A stretch of 64,000 nucleotides of DNA from Nomia melanderi (taxonomy: Eukaryota > Arthropoda > Insecta > Hymenoptera > Halictidae): contig NW_027475170.1 in the NCBI RefSeq assembly GCF_051020985.1, positions 459,708 to 523,707 of the forward strand. The letters run 5' to 3'. The notes beneath the pieces were generated by a model. It saw only the letters and a program-made list of their open reading frames with translations. It did no database searches and was not told the DNA's origin. A program made the translations under genes and the position numbers. This document shows, one piece after another, positions 1-12,594 of the stretch (position 1 is the first letter of the stretch; every line of letters begins with the position of its first letter).

Positions 1-779
1 CCTGGCGCATGAATCTGTGCAGCGGCAACGACCTCGGACAACCAGGGGCCGAGAAAACCACCGTCCCATGGGGCCGGACACTTAGGGTCAGGGGAAAATC
101 CAATATATATATCTGGTGATATCTCGCGTGCTATTAAAGATAGCGCAATAAATCAAAGTGCATTGTCTGTAGGAGGCCCGGGCGCATGAATCTGTGCAGC
201 GGCAACGACCTCGGACAACCAGGGGCCGAGAAAACCACCGTCCCATGGGGCCGGGCACTCAGGGTCAGGGGAAAATCCAATATTTATATCTGGTGATATC
301 TCGGGTGCTATTAGAGATAGGGCAATAAATCAAAGTGCATTGTCTGTAAGAGGCCCTGGCGCATGAATCTGGGCAGCGGGAACGACCTCGGACCACCAGG
401 GGCAGAGAAAACCACCGTCTCATGGGGCCGGACACTCAGGGTGAGGGAAAAATCCAATATATATCTGGTGATATCTCGGGTGCTATTACAGATAGCCCAA
501 TAAGCCAAAGTAAATTATCTGTTGGAGGCCCTGGCGCATGAATCTGTGCAGCGGGAACGACCTCGGAACACCAGGGTCCGAGAAAACAACCGTCTCATGG
601 GGCCGGACGCTCAGGGTCAGGGAAAAATCCAATATATAACTGGTGATATCTCGGGTGCGATTAGAGATAGCGCAATAAACCAAAGTGAATTATCTGCAGG
701 GGACGCTGGCGCATGAATCTGTGCAGCGGGAACGACCTCGGACCACCAGGGGCCGAGAAAACCACCGTTACATGGGGCC

Positions 780-1813
780 GGACACTCAGGTTCAGGGAAA
801 AATCCAATATATATCTGGTGATATCTCGGGTGCTGTTAGAGATAGCGCAATAATCCAAAGTGAATTATCTGCAGGAGGCCCTGGCGCATGAATTTGTGCA
901 GCGGGAACGACCTCGGACCACAGGGGCCGAGAAAACCACAGTCTCATGGGGCCGGACAGACATGGTCAGGGGATAATCCAATATATATCTGGTGATATCT
1001 CGGGTGCTATTACAGATAGCGCAATAAATCAAAGTGCATTATCTGCAGGAGGCCCTGGCGCATGAATCTGTGCAGCGGGATCGACCTCGGACAACCAGGG
1101 TCCGAGAAAACCACCGACACATGGGGCCGGACACTCAGGGTCAGGGAACAACCCAATATATATCAGGTGATATCTCGGGTGCTATTAGAGATAGCGCAAT
1201 AAATTAAAGTGCATTGTCTGTAGGAGGCCCTGGCCCATGAACCTGTGCAGCGGGTACGACCTCGGACCACCAGGGGCCGAGAAAACCACCGGCTCATGGG
1301 GCCGGACACACATGGTCAGGGGAAAATCCAATATATATCTGGTGATATCTCGGGTGCTATTAGAGATAGCGCAATAAACAAAAGTGAATTATCTGCAGGG
1401 GGCCCTGCCGCATGAATCTGCGCAGCGGGAACGACCTCGGAGCACCAGGGGCCGAGGAAACCACCGTCTCATGGGGCCGGACACTCAGGATCAGGGAAAA
1501 ATCCAATATATATCTGGTGATATCTCGGGTGCTATTACAGATAGCGCGATAAATCAAAGTGCTTTGTCTGCGAGAGGCCCTGGCGATTGAATCAGTGCAG
1601 CAGGAACGACCTCGGACCACCAGGGGCCGAGAAAACCACCGTCACATGGGGCCGGACACTCAGGGACAGGGGAAAATCCAATATATATCTGGTGATATCT
1701 AGGGTGCTATTAGAGATAGCGCAATAAACCAAAGTGAATTATCTGCAGGAGGCCCTGGCGCATGCATCTGTGCAGCGGGAACGACCTCTGACCACCAGGG
1801 GCCGAGAAAACCA
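780..1813. repeat. Satellite block, copy 1 of a pair with 4627-5485
   Basis: This block of about six monomers recurs at about 4627-5485 with only scattered differences. The spacing is 3847 bp in the first part and 3672 bp in the second, a change of exactly 175 bp. The second copy therefore lacks one monomer, lost near 1134-1300 of this copy. Shared rare variants include AATTTGTGCAGC, GACAGACATGGTC and GCGATTGAATCAG. This is what unequal exchange between neighbouring monomers would leave. Confidence 0.8.
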
Positions 1814-3480
1814 TCGACACATGGGGCCGGTCACTCAGGGTCAGGGAAAAATCCAATATATATCTGGTGATATCTCGGGTGCTACTACAGATAGGGCAAT
1901 GCACCAAAGTGCATTGTCTGTAGGAGGCGCTGGCGCATGAATCTGTGCAGCGGGAACGACCTCGGACCACCAGGGGCCGAGAAAACCACCGTCTCATGGG
2001 GCCGGACACTCAGGGTCGGGGAAAAATCCAATATATATCTGGTGATATCTCGGGTGCTATGAGAGATAGCGCAATAATCCAAAGTGAATTATCTGCAGGA
2101 GGCCCTGGCGCATGAATCTGTGCAGCGGGAACGACCTCGGACCACCAGGGGCCGAGAAAACCACAGTCTCATGGGGCCGGACCCTCAGGGTCTGGGGAAA
2201 ATCCAATATATCTGGTGATATCTCGGGTGCTATTAGAGATAGCGCAATAAACCAACGTGAATTATCTGCAGGAGGCCCTGGCGCATGAATACGTGCAGCG
2301 GGAACGACCTCGGACCACCAGGGGCCGAGAAAACCACCGTCTCATGGGGCCGGACACTCAGGGTCATGGAAAAATCCAATATATATCTGGTGATATCTCG
2401 GGTGCTATTAGAGGTAGCGCAATAATCCAAAGTGAATTGTCTGCAGGAGGCCCTGGCGCATGAATCTGTGCAGCGGCAACGACCTCGGACCACCAGGGGC
2501 CGAGAAAACCACCGTCTCATGGGGCCGGACACTCAGGGTCAGGGATAAATACAATATATAACTGTTGATATCTCGGGTGCTATTACAGATAGCGCAATAA
2601 ATCAAAGTGCATTGTCTGTAGGAGGCCCTGGCGCATGAATCTGTGCAGCGGGAACGACCTCGGACCACCAGGGGCCGAGAAAATCACCGTCTCATGGGGC
2701 CGGACTGTCTGGGTCATGGAAAAATCCAATATATATCTGGTGATATCTCGGGTGCTATTAGAGATAGCGAGATAATCCAAAGCGAATTATCTGCAGGAAG
2801 GCCTGGCGCATGAATCTGTGCGGCGGGAACGACCTCGGACCACCAGGGGCCGAGAAAACCACAGTCTCATGGGGCCGGACACACATGGTCAGGGGAAAAT
2901 CCAATATATATCTGGTGATATCTCGGGTGCTATTAGAGATAGCGCAATAATCCAAAGTGAATTATCTGCAGGAAGCCCTGGCGCATGAATCTGTGCAGCG
3001 GGAACGACCTCGGACCACCAGGGGCCGAGAAAACCACAGTCTCATGGGGCCGGACACACATGGTCAGGGGAAAATCCAATATATATCTGGTGATATCTCG
3101 GGTGCTATTACAGATAGCGCAATAAATCAAAGTGCATTATCTGCAGGAGGCCCTGGCGCATGAATCTCTGCAGCGGGATCGACCTCGGACAACCAGGGGC
3201 CGAGAAAACCACCGACACATGGGGCCGGACACTCAGGGTCAGGGAACAATCCAATATATATCAGGTGATATCTCGGGTGATATTAGAGATAGCGCAATAA
3301 ATCAAAGTGCATTGTCAGTAGGAGGCCCTGGCGCATGAACCTGTGCAGCGGGTACGGCCTCGGACCACCAGGGGCCGAGAAAACCACTGACACATGCGGC
3401 CGGACACGCAGGGTCAGGGAAAAATCCAATATATATCTGGTGATATCTCGGGTGCTATTAGATATAGCGCAATAATCCAA

Positions 3481-4660
3481 AGTGAATTATCTGCAGGAGG
3501 CCCTGGCGCATGAATCTGTCCACCGGGAACGACCTCGGACCACCAGGGGCCGAGAAAACCACCGTCTCATTGGGCCGGACGCTCAGGGTCAGGGAAAAAT
3601 CCAATATATAACTGGTGATATCTCGGGTGCTATTAGAGATAGCGCAATAAACCAAAGTGAATTACCTGCAGGGGACGCTGGCGCATGAATCTGTGCAGCG
3701 GGAACGACCTCGGACCACCAGGGGCCGAGAAAACCACCGTCTCATGGGGCCGGACACTCAGGTGCAGGGAAAAATCCAATATATATCTGGTGATATCTGG
3801 GGTGCTTTTACAGATCGCGCAAAAAATCAAAGTGCATTGTCTGTAGGAGGCCCTGGCGCATGAATCTGTGCAGCGGGAACGACCTCGGACCACCAGGGGC
3901 CGAAAAAACCACCGTCTCATGGGGCCGGACACTCAGGTTCAGGGAAAAATCCAATATATATCTGGTGATACCTCGGGTGCTATTACAGATAGCGCAATAA
4001 TTCAAACTGCATTGTCTGTACGAGGCCCTGACGAATGAATCTGTGCAGCGGGAACGACCTCGGACCACCAGGGGCCGAGAAAACCACAGTCTCATGGGGC
4101 CGGACACACATGGTCAGGGGAAAATCCAATATATATCTGGTGATATCTCGGGTGCTGTTAGAGATAGCGCAATAATCCAAAGTGAATTATCTGCAGGAGG
4201 CCCTGGCGCATGAATCTGTGCACCGGGAACGACCTCGGACCACCAGGGGCCGAGAAAACCACCGTCTCATTGGGCCGGACGCTCAGGGTCAGGGAAAAAT
4301 CCAATATATAACTGGTGATATCTCGGGTGCGATTAGAGATAGCGCAATAAACCAAAGTGAATTATCTGCAGGGGACGCTGGCGCATGAATCTGTGCAGCG
4401 GGAACGACCTCGGACCACCAGGGGCCGAGAAAACCACCGTCTCATGGGGCCGGACACTCAGGTGCAGGGAAAAATCCAATATATATCTGGTGATATCTGG
4501 GGTGCTTTTACAGATCGCGCAAAAAATCAAAGTGCATTGTCTGTAGGAGGCCCTGGCGCATGAGTCTGTGCAGCGGGAACGACCTCGGACCACCAGGGGC
4601 CGAAAAAACCACCGTTTCATGGGGCCGGACACTCAGGTTCAGGGAAAAATCCAATATATA
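3481..4660. repeat. Four-monomer (700 bp) tandem duplication
   Basis: The stretch about 3481-3960 repeats at about 4181-4660 with a 700 bp step, which is four monomers. Shared uncommon variants include CACCGGGAACG, CTCATTGGGCC, TATAACTGG and a unit with GGGGTGCTTTTACAGATCGCGC. A few single-base differences separate the copies. Confidence 0.8.
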
Positions 4661-5245
4661 TCTGGTGATATCTCGTGTGCTGTTAGAGATAGCGCAATAA
4701 TCCAAAGTGAATTATCTGCAGGAGGCACTGGCGCATGAATTTGTGCAGCGGGAACGACCTCGGACCACAGGGGCCGAGAAAACCACAGTCTCATGGGGCC
4801 GGACAGACATGGTCAGGGGATAATCCAGTATATATCTGGTGATATCTCGGGTGCTATTACAGATAGCGCAATTAATCAAAGTGCATTATCTGCAGGAGGC
4901 CCTGGCGCATGAATCTGTGCAGCGGGATCGACCTCGGACAACCAGGGTCCGAGAAAACCACCGACACATGGGGCCGGACACACATGGTCAGGGGAAAATC
5001 CAATATATATCTGGTGATATCTCGGGTGCTATTAGAGATAGCGCAATAAACAAATGTGAATTATCTGCAGGGGGCCCTGCCGCATGAATCTGCGCAGCGG
5101 GAACGACCTCGGAGCACCAGGGGCCGAGGAAACCACCGTCTCATGGGGCCGGACACTCAGGATCAGGGAAAAATCCAATATATATCTGGTGATATCTCGG
5201 GTGCTATTACAGATAGCGCGATAAATCAAAGTGCTTTGTCTGCGA

Positions 5246-8200
5246 GAGGCCCTGGCGATTGAATCAGTGCAGCAGGAACGACCTCGGACCACCAGGGGCC
5301 GAGAAAACCACCGTCACATGGGGCCGGACACTCAGGGACAGGGGAAAATCCAATATATATCTGGTGATATCTAGGGTGCTATTAGAGATAGCGCAATAAA
5401 CCAAAGTGAATTATCTGCAGGAGGCCCTGGCGCATGCATCTGTGCAGCGGGAACGACCTCTGACCACCAGGGGCCGAGAAAACCACCGTCTCATTGGGCC
5501 GGACACTCAGGGTCAGGGAAAAATCCAATATATAACTGGTGATATCTCGGGTGCTATTAGAGATAGCGCAATAAACCAGAGTGAATTATCTGCAGGGGAC
5601 GCTGGCGCATGAATCTGGGCAGCAGGAACGACCTCGGACCACCAGGGGCTGAGAAAATTACAGATGTTCGGTATCCGTCACACAAGGTCATGTAAAAATC
5701 CAGCATATATCAGGTGATATCTCGGGTGCTATTACAGATAGCGCGATAAATCAAAGTGCATGGTCTGTAGCAGGCCCTGGCGCATGAATCTGGGCAGCAG
5801 GAACGACCTCGGACCGCCAGGGGCCGAGAAAATTACAGATGTTCGGTATCCGTCACCCACGGTCATGAAAAAATCCAGCATATATCTGGTGACATCTCGG
5901 GTGCTATTACAGATAGCGCGATAAATCCATGAGCATTGTCTGTAGCATTCCCTGGCGCATGAATCTGTGCAGCGGGAACGACCACGGACTACCAGGGGCC
6001 GAAAAAACCACCGTCTCATGGGGCCGGACACTCAGGTTCAGGGAAAAATCCAATATATATCTGGTGATATCTCGGGTGCTATTACAGATAGCGCAATAAA
6101 TCAAACTGCATTGTCTGTAGGAAGCCCTGACGCATGAATCTGTGCAGCGGGAACGACCTCGGACCACCAGGGGCCGAGAAAACCACAGTCTCATGGGGCC
6201 GGACACACATGGTCAGGGGAAAATCCAATATATATCTGGTGATATCTCGGGTGCTATTAGAGATAGCGCAATAATCCAAAGTGAATTATCTGCAGGAGGC
6301 CCTGGCGCATGAATCTGTGCTGCGGGAACGACCTCGGACCACCAGCGGCCGAGAAAACCACCGTCTCATGGGGCCGGACACTCAGGGTCAGGGGAAAATC
6401 CAATATATATCTGGTGATATCTCGGGTGCTATTACAGGTAGCGCACTAATCCAAAGTGAGTTATCTGCAGGAGGCCCTGGCGCATGAATCTGTGCAGCGG
6501 GAACGACCTCGGACCACCAGGGGCCGAAAAATCCACCGTCTCATGGGGCCGGACACTCAGGTTCAGGGAAAAATCCAATATATATCTGGTGATATCTCGG
6601 GTGCTATTGCAGATAGCGCAATAAATCAAACTGCATTGTCTGTAGGAGGCCCTGTCGCATGAATCTGTGCAGCGGGAACGACCTCGGACCACCAGGGGCC
6701 GAGAAAACCACAGTCCCATGGGGCCGGACACACATGGTCAGGGGAAAATCCAATATATATCTGGTGATATCTCGGGTGCTATTAGAGATAGCGCAATAAA
6801 TCAAATTGCATTGTCAGTAGGAGGCCCTGGCGCATGAACCTGTGCAGCGGGTACGACCTCGGATGACCAGGGGCCGAGAAAACCACCGACACATGGGGCC
6901 GGACACTCAGAGTCAGGGAAAAATCCAATATATAACTGGTGATATCTCGGGTGCTATTAGAGATAGCGCAATAAACCAAAGTGAATTATCTGCCGGGGAC
7001 GCTCGCGCATGAATCTGTGCAGCGGGAACGACCTCGGACCACCAGGGGCCGAGAAAACCACCGTCTCATGGGGCCGGACACTCAGGTTCAGGGAAAAATC
7101 CAATATATATCTGGTGATATCTCGGGTGCTATTACAGATAGCGCAATAAATCAAACTGCATTGTCTGTAGGAGGCCCTGGCGCATGAGTCTGTGCAGCGG
7201 GAACGACCTCGGACCACCAGGGGCCGAAAAAACCACCGTCTCATGGGGCCGGACACTCAGGTTCAGGGAAAAATCCAATATATATCTGGTGATATCTCGG
7301 GAGCTGTTAGAGATAGCGCACTAATCCAAAGTGAGTTATCTGCAGGAGGCCCTGGCGATTGAATCAGTGCAGCAGGAACGACCTCGGACCACCAGGGGCC
7401 GAGAAAACCACCGTCACATGGGGCCGGACACTCAGGGACAGGGGAAAATCCAATATATATCTGGTGATATCTAGGGTGCTATTAGAGATAGCGCAATAAA
7501 CCAAAGTGAATTATCTGCAGGAGGCCCTGGCGCATGCATCTGTGCAGCGGGAACGACCTCTGACCACCAGGGGCCGAGAAAACCACCGTCTCATTGGGCC
7601 GGACACTCAGGGTCAGGGAAAAATCCAATATATAACTGGTGATATCTCGGGTGCTATTAGAGATAGCGCAATAAACCAGAGTGAATTATCTGCAGGGGAC
7701 GCTGGCGCATGAATCTGGGCAGCAGGAACGACCTCGGACCACCAGGGGCTGAGAAAATTACAGATGTTCGGTATCCGTCACACAAGGTCATGTAAAAATC
7801 CAGCATATATCAGGTGATATCTCGGGTGCTATTACAGATAGCGCGATAAATCAAAGTGCATGGTCTGTAGCAGGCCCTGGCGCATGAATCTGGGCAGCAG
7901 GAACGACCTCGGACCGCCAGGGGCCGAGAAAATTACAGATGTTCGGTATCCGTCACCCACGGTCATGAAAAAATCCAGCATATATCTGGTGACATCTCGG
8001 GTGCTATTACAGATAGCGCGATAAATCCATGAGCATTGTCTGTAGCATTCCCTGGCGCATGAATCTGTGCAGCGGGAACGACCACGGACTACCAGGGGCC
8101 GAAAAAACCACCGTCTCATGGGGCCGGACACTCAGGTTCAGGGAAAAATCCAATATATATCTGGTGATATCTCGGGTGCTATTACAGATAGCGCAATAAA

Positions 8201-9457
8201 TCAAACTGCATTGTCTGTAGGAAGCCCTGACGCATGAATCTGTGCAGCGGGAACGACCTCGGACCACCAGGGGCCGAGAAAACCACAGTCTCATGGGGCC
8301 GGACACACATGGTCAGGGGAAAATCCAATATATATCTGGTGATATCTCGGGTGCTATTAGAGATAGCGCAATAATCCAAAGTGAATTATCTGCAGGAGGC
8401 CCTGGCGCATGAATCTGTGCTGCGGGAACGACCTCGGACCACCAGCGGCCGAGAAAACCACCGTCTCATGGGGCCGGACACTCAGGGTCAGGGGAAAATC
8501 CAATATATATCTGGTGATATCTCGGGTGCTATTACAGGTAGCGCACTAATCCAAAGTGAGTTATCTGCAGGAGGCCCTGGCGCATGAATCTGTGCAGCGG
8601 GAACGACCTCGGACCACCAGGGGCCGAAAAATCCACCGTCTCATGGGGCCGGACACTCAGGTTCAGGGAAAAATCCAATATATATCTGGTGATATCTCGG
8701 GTGCTATTGCAGATAGCGCAATAAATCAAACTGCATTGTCTGTAGGAGGCCCTGTCGCATGAATCTGTGCAGCGGGAACGACCTCGGACCACCAGGGGCC
8801 GAGAAAACCACAGTCCCATGGGGCCGGACACACATGGTCAGGGGAAAATCCAATATATATCTGGTGATATCTCGGGTGCTATTAGAGATAGCGCAATAAA
8901 TCAAATTGCATTGTCAGTAGGAGGCCCTGGCGCATGAACCTGTGCAGCGGGTACGACCTCGGATGACCAGGGGCCGAGAAAACCACCGACACATGGGGCC
9001 GGACACTCAGAGTCAGGGAAAAATCCAATATATAACTGGTGATATCTCGGGTGCTATTAGAGATAGCGCAATAAACCAAAGTGAATTATCTGCCGGGGAC
9101 GCTCGCGCATGAATCTGTGCAGCGGGAACGACCTCGGACCACCAGGGGCCGAGAAAACCACCGTCTCATGGGGCCGGACACTCAGGTTCAGGGAAAAATC
9201 CAATATATATCTGGTGATATCTCGGGTGCTATTACAGATAGCGCAATAAATCAAACTGCATTGTCTGTAGGAGGCCCTGGCGCATGAGTCTGTGCAGCGG
9301 GAACGACCTCGGACCACCAGGGGCCGAAAAAACCACCGTCTCATGGGGCCGGACACTCAGGTTCAGGGAAAAATCCAATATATATCTGGTGATATCTCGG
9401 GAGCTGTTAGAGATAGCGCACTAATCCAAAGTGAGTTATCTGCAGGAGGCCCTGGCG
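5246..9457. repeat. Twelve-monomer higher-order repeat, two identical tandem copies
   Basis: Positions 5246-7357 match 7346-9457 at a step of exactly 2100 bp (12 x 175). Read row by row, no difference was found over about 2.1 kb, although the twelve monomers inside one copy differ from each other at many sites. The repeat includes two adjacent class B monomers (GATGTTCGGTATCC) and the unusual GCGATTGAATCAG unit. Identity ends at the copy edges: 5244-5245 against 7344-7345 on the left, and 7358 against 9458 on the right. This is either a very recent tandem duplication or an assembly artefact. Confidence 0.95.
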
Positions 9458-11960
9458 CCTGAATCTGTGCAGCGGGAACGACCTCGGACCACCAGGGGCC
9501 GAAAAAACCACCGTCTCATGGGGCCGGACACCCAGGTTCAGGGAAAAATCCAATATATATCTGGTGATATCTCGGGTGCTATTACAGATAGCGCGATAAA
9601 TCAAAGTGCTTTGTCTGCGAGAGGCCCTGGCGAATGAATCAGTGCAGCAGGAACGACCTCGGACCACCAGGGGCCGAGAAAACCACCGTCTCATTGGGCC
9701 GGACACTCAGGGTCAGGGAAAAATCCAATATATAACTGGTGATATCTCGGGTGCTATTAGAGATAGCGCAATAAACCAAAGTGAATTATCTGCAGGGGAC
9801 GCTGGCGCATGAATCTGTGCAGCGGGAACGACCTCGGACCACCAGGGGCCGAGAAAACCACCGGCTCATGGGGCCGGACCCTGAGGGTCGGGGAAAAACC
9901 CAATATATATCAGGTGATATCTCGGGTGCTATTAGAGATAGCGCAATGAACCAAAGTGCACTGTCCGTATCAGGCCCTTGCACATGAATCTGGGCAGCAG
10001 GAACGACCTCGGACCACCAGGGGCTGAGAAAATTACAGATGTTCGGTATCCGTCACACAAGGTCATGTAAAAATCCAGCATATATCAGGTGATATCTCGG
10101 GTGCTATTACAGATAGCGCGATAAATCAAAGTGCATGGTCTGTAGCAGGCCCTGGCGCATGAATCTGGGCAGCAGGAACGACCTCGGACCGCCAGGGGCA
10201 GACAAAATTACAGATGTTCGGTATCCGTCACCCATGGTCATGAAAAAATCCATAATATATCTGGTGACATCTCGGATGCTATTACAGATAGCGCGATAAA
10301 TCAATGTGCATTGTCTGTAGCATTCCCTGGCGTATGAATCTGTGCAGCGGGAACGACCTCGGACTACCAGGGGCCGAGAAAACCACCGTCTCATGGGGCC
10401 GGACACTCAGGTTCAGGGAAAAATCCAATATATATCTGGTGATATCTCGGGTGCTATTACAGATAGCGCAATAAATAAACTGCATTGTCTGTAGGAGGCC
10501 CTGACGCATGAATCTGTGCAGCGGGAACGACCTCGGACCACCAGGGGCCGAGAAAACTACCGTCTCATGGGGCCGGACACTCGGGGTCAGGGAAAAATCC
10601 AATATATATCTCGTGATATCTCGGGTGCTATTAGAGATAGCGCAATAAACCAAAGTGAATTATCTGCAGGGGACGCTGGCGCATGAATCTGTGCAGCGGG
10701 AACGACCTCGGACCACCAGGGGCCGAGAAAACCTCCGGCTCATGGGGCCGGACCCTGAGGATCGGGGAAAAACCCAATATATATCAGGTGATATCTCGGG
10801 TGCTATTAGAGATAGCGCAATAAATCAAAGTGCATTGTCTGTAGGAAGCCCTGACGCATGAATCTGTGCAGCGGGAACGACCTCGGACCACCAGGGGCCG
10901 AGAAAACTACCGTCTCATGGGGCCGGACACTCGGGGTCAGGGAAAAATCCAATATATATCTGGTGATATCTCGGGTGCTATTAGAGATAGCGCAATAAAC
11001 CAAAGTGCATTGTCTGCAGGAGGCCCTGGCGCATGAATCTGTGCAGCGGGAACGACCTCGGACTACCAGGGGCCGAGAAAACCACCGTCTCATGGGGCCG
11101 GACACTCAGGTTCAGGGAAAAATCCAATATATATCTGGTGATATCTCGGGTGCTATTACAGATAGCGCAATAAATCATACTGCATTGTCTGTAGGAGGCC
11201 CTGACGCATGAATCTGTGCAGCGGGAACGACCTCGGACCACCAGGGGCCGAGAAAACTACCGTCTCATGGGGCCGGACACTCGGGGTCAGGGAAAAATCC
11301 AATATATATCTGGTGATATCTCGGGTGCTATTAGAGATAGCGCAATAAACCAAAGTGCATTGTCTGCAGGAGGCCCTGGCGCATGAATCTGTGCAGCGGG
11401 AACGACCTCTGACCACCAGGGGCCGAGAAAACCACCGTCTCATGGGGTGGGACACTCAGGGTCAGGGAAAAATCCAATATATATCTGATGGTATCTCGGG
11501 TGCTATTACAGATAGCGCTATAAATCAAAGTGCATTGTCTGTAGGAGGCCCTGGCGCATGAATCTGTGCAGCGGGAACGACCTCGGACCACCAGGGGCCG
11601 AAGAAACTACCGTCTCATGGGGCCGGACACTCACGGTCAGGGAAAAATCCAATATATATCTGGTGAAATCTCGGGTGCTATTACAGGTAGCGCAATAAAT
11701 CAAAGTGCATTGTCTGTAGGAGGCCCTGGCGCATGAATCTGTGCAGCGGGAACGACCTCGGACCACCAGGGGCCGAGAAAACCACCGTCTCATGGGGCCG
11801 GACACTCAGTGTCAGGGAAAAATCCAATATATATCTGCTGATATCTCAGGTGCTATAACAGATAGCGCCATAAATCAAAGTGCATTGTCTGCAGGAAGCC
11901 CTGGCGCCTGAATCCGTGCAGCGGGAACGACCTCGGACCACCAGGGGCCGAGAAAACCAC
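8396..11960. repeat. About 20-monomer block, copy 1 of a pair with 12595-15984
   Basis: This 3565 bp block recurs at 12595-15984 in the same monomer order. The offset is 4199 bp up to about 9690 and 4024 bp from about 9870 onward, so the second copy has one monomer less. The left part of the block is also the second half of the 12-monomer repeat at 7346-9457, so the blocks are nested. Single-base differences are few, for example 9011 A against 13210 G. Confidence 0.88.
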
Positions 11961-12594
11961 GGTCTCATGGGGTCGGACACTCAGGGTCAGGGAAAAATCC
12001 AATATATATCTGGTGATATCTCGGGTGCTATAAGAGATAGCGCAATAAACCAAAGTGAATTATCTGCAGGAGGCCCTGGCGCATGCATCTGTGCAGCGGG
12101 ATCGAGCTCGGACCACCAGGGGCCTAGAAAACCGCCGTCCCATGGGGCCGGACTGTCAGGGTCAGGGAAAAATCCATTATATATCTGGTGATATCTCGGG
12201 TGCTATTAGAGATAGCGCGATAAATCAAAGTGCATTGTCTGCAGGAAGCCCTGGCGCATGAATCTGTGCAGCGGCAACGACCTCGGACAACCAGGGGCCG
12301 AGAAAACCACCGTCTCATGGGGCCGGTCACTCAGGGTCAGGGAAAAATCAAATATATATCTGGTGATATCGCGGGTGCTATTAGAGATACCGCAATAAAT
12401 CAAAGTGCATTGCCCGTAGGAGGCCCTTGCGCATGAATCTGTGCAGCGGGAACGACCTCGGACCACCAGGGGCCGAGAAAACCACAGTCCCATGGGGCCG
12501 GACACACATGGTCAGGGGAAAATCCAATATATATCTGGTGATATCTCGGGTGCTATTAGAGATAGCGCAATAAATCAAATTGCATTGTCAGTAG

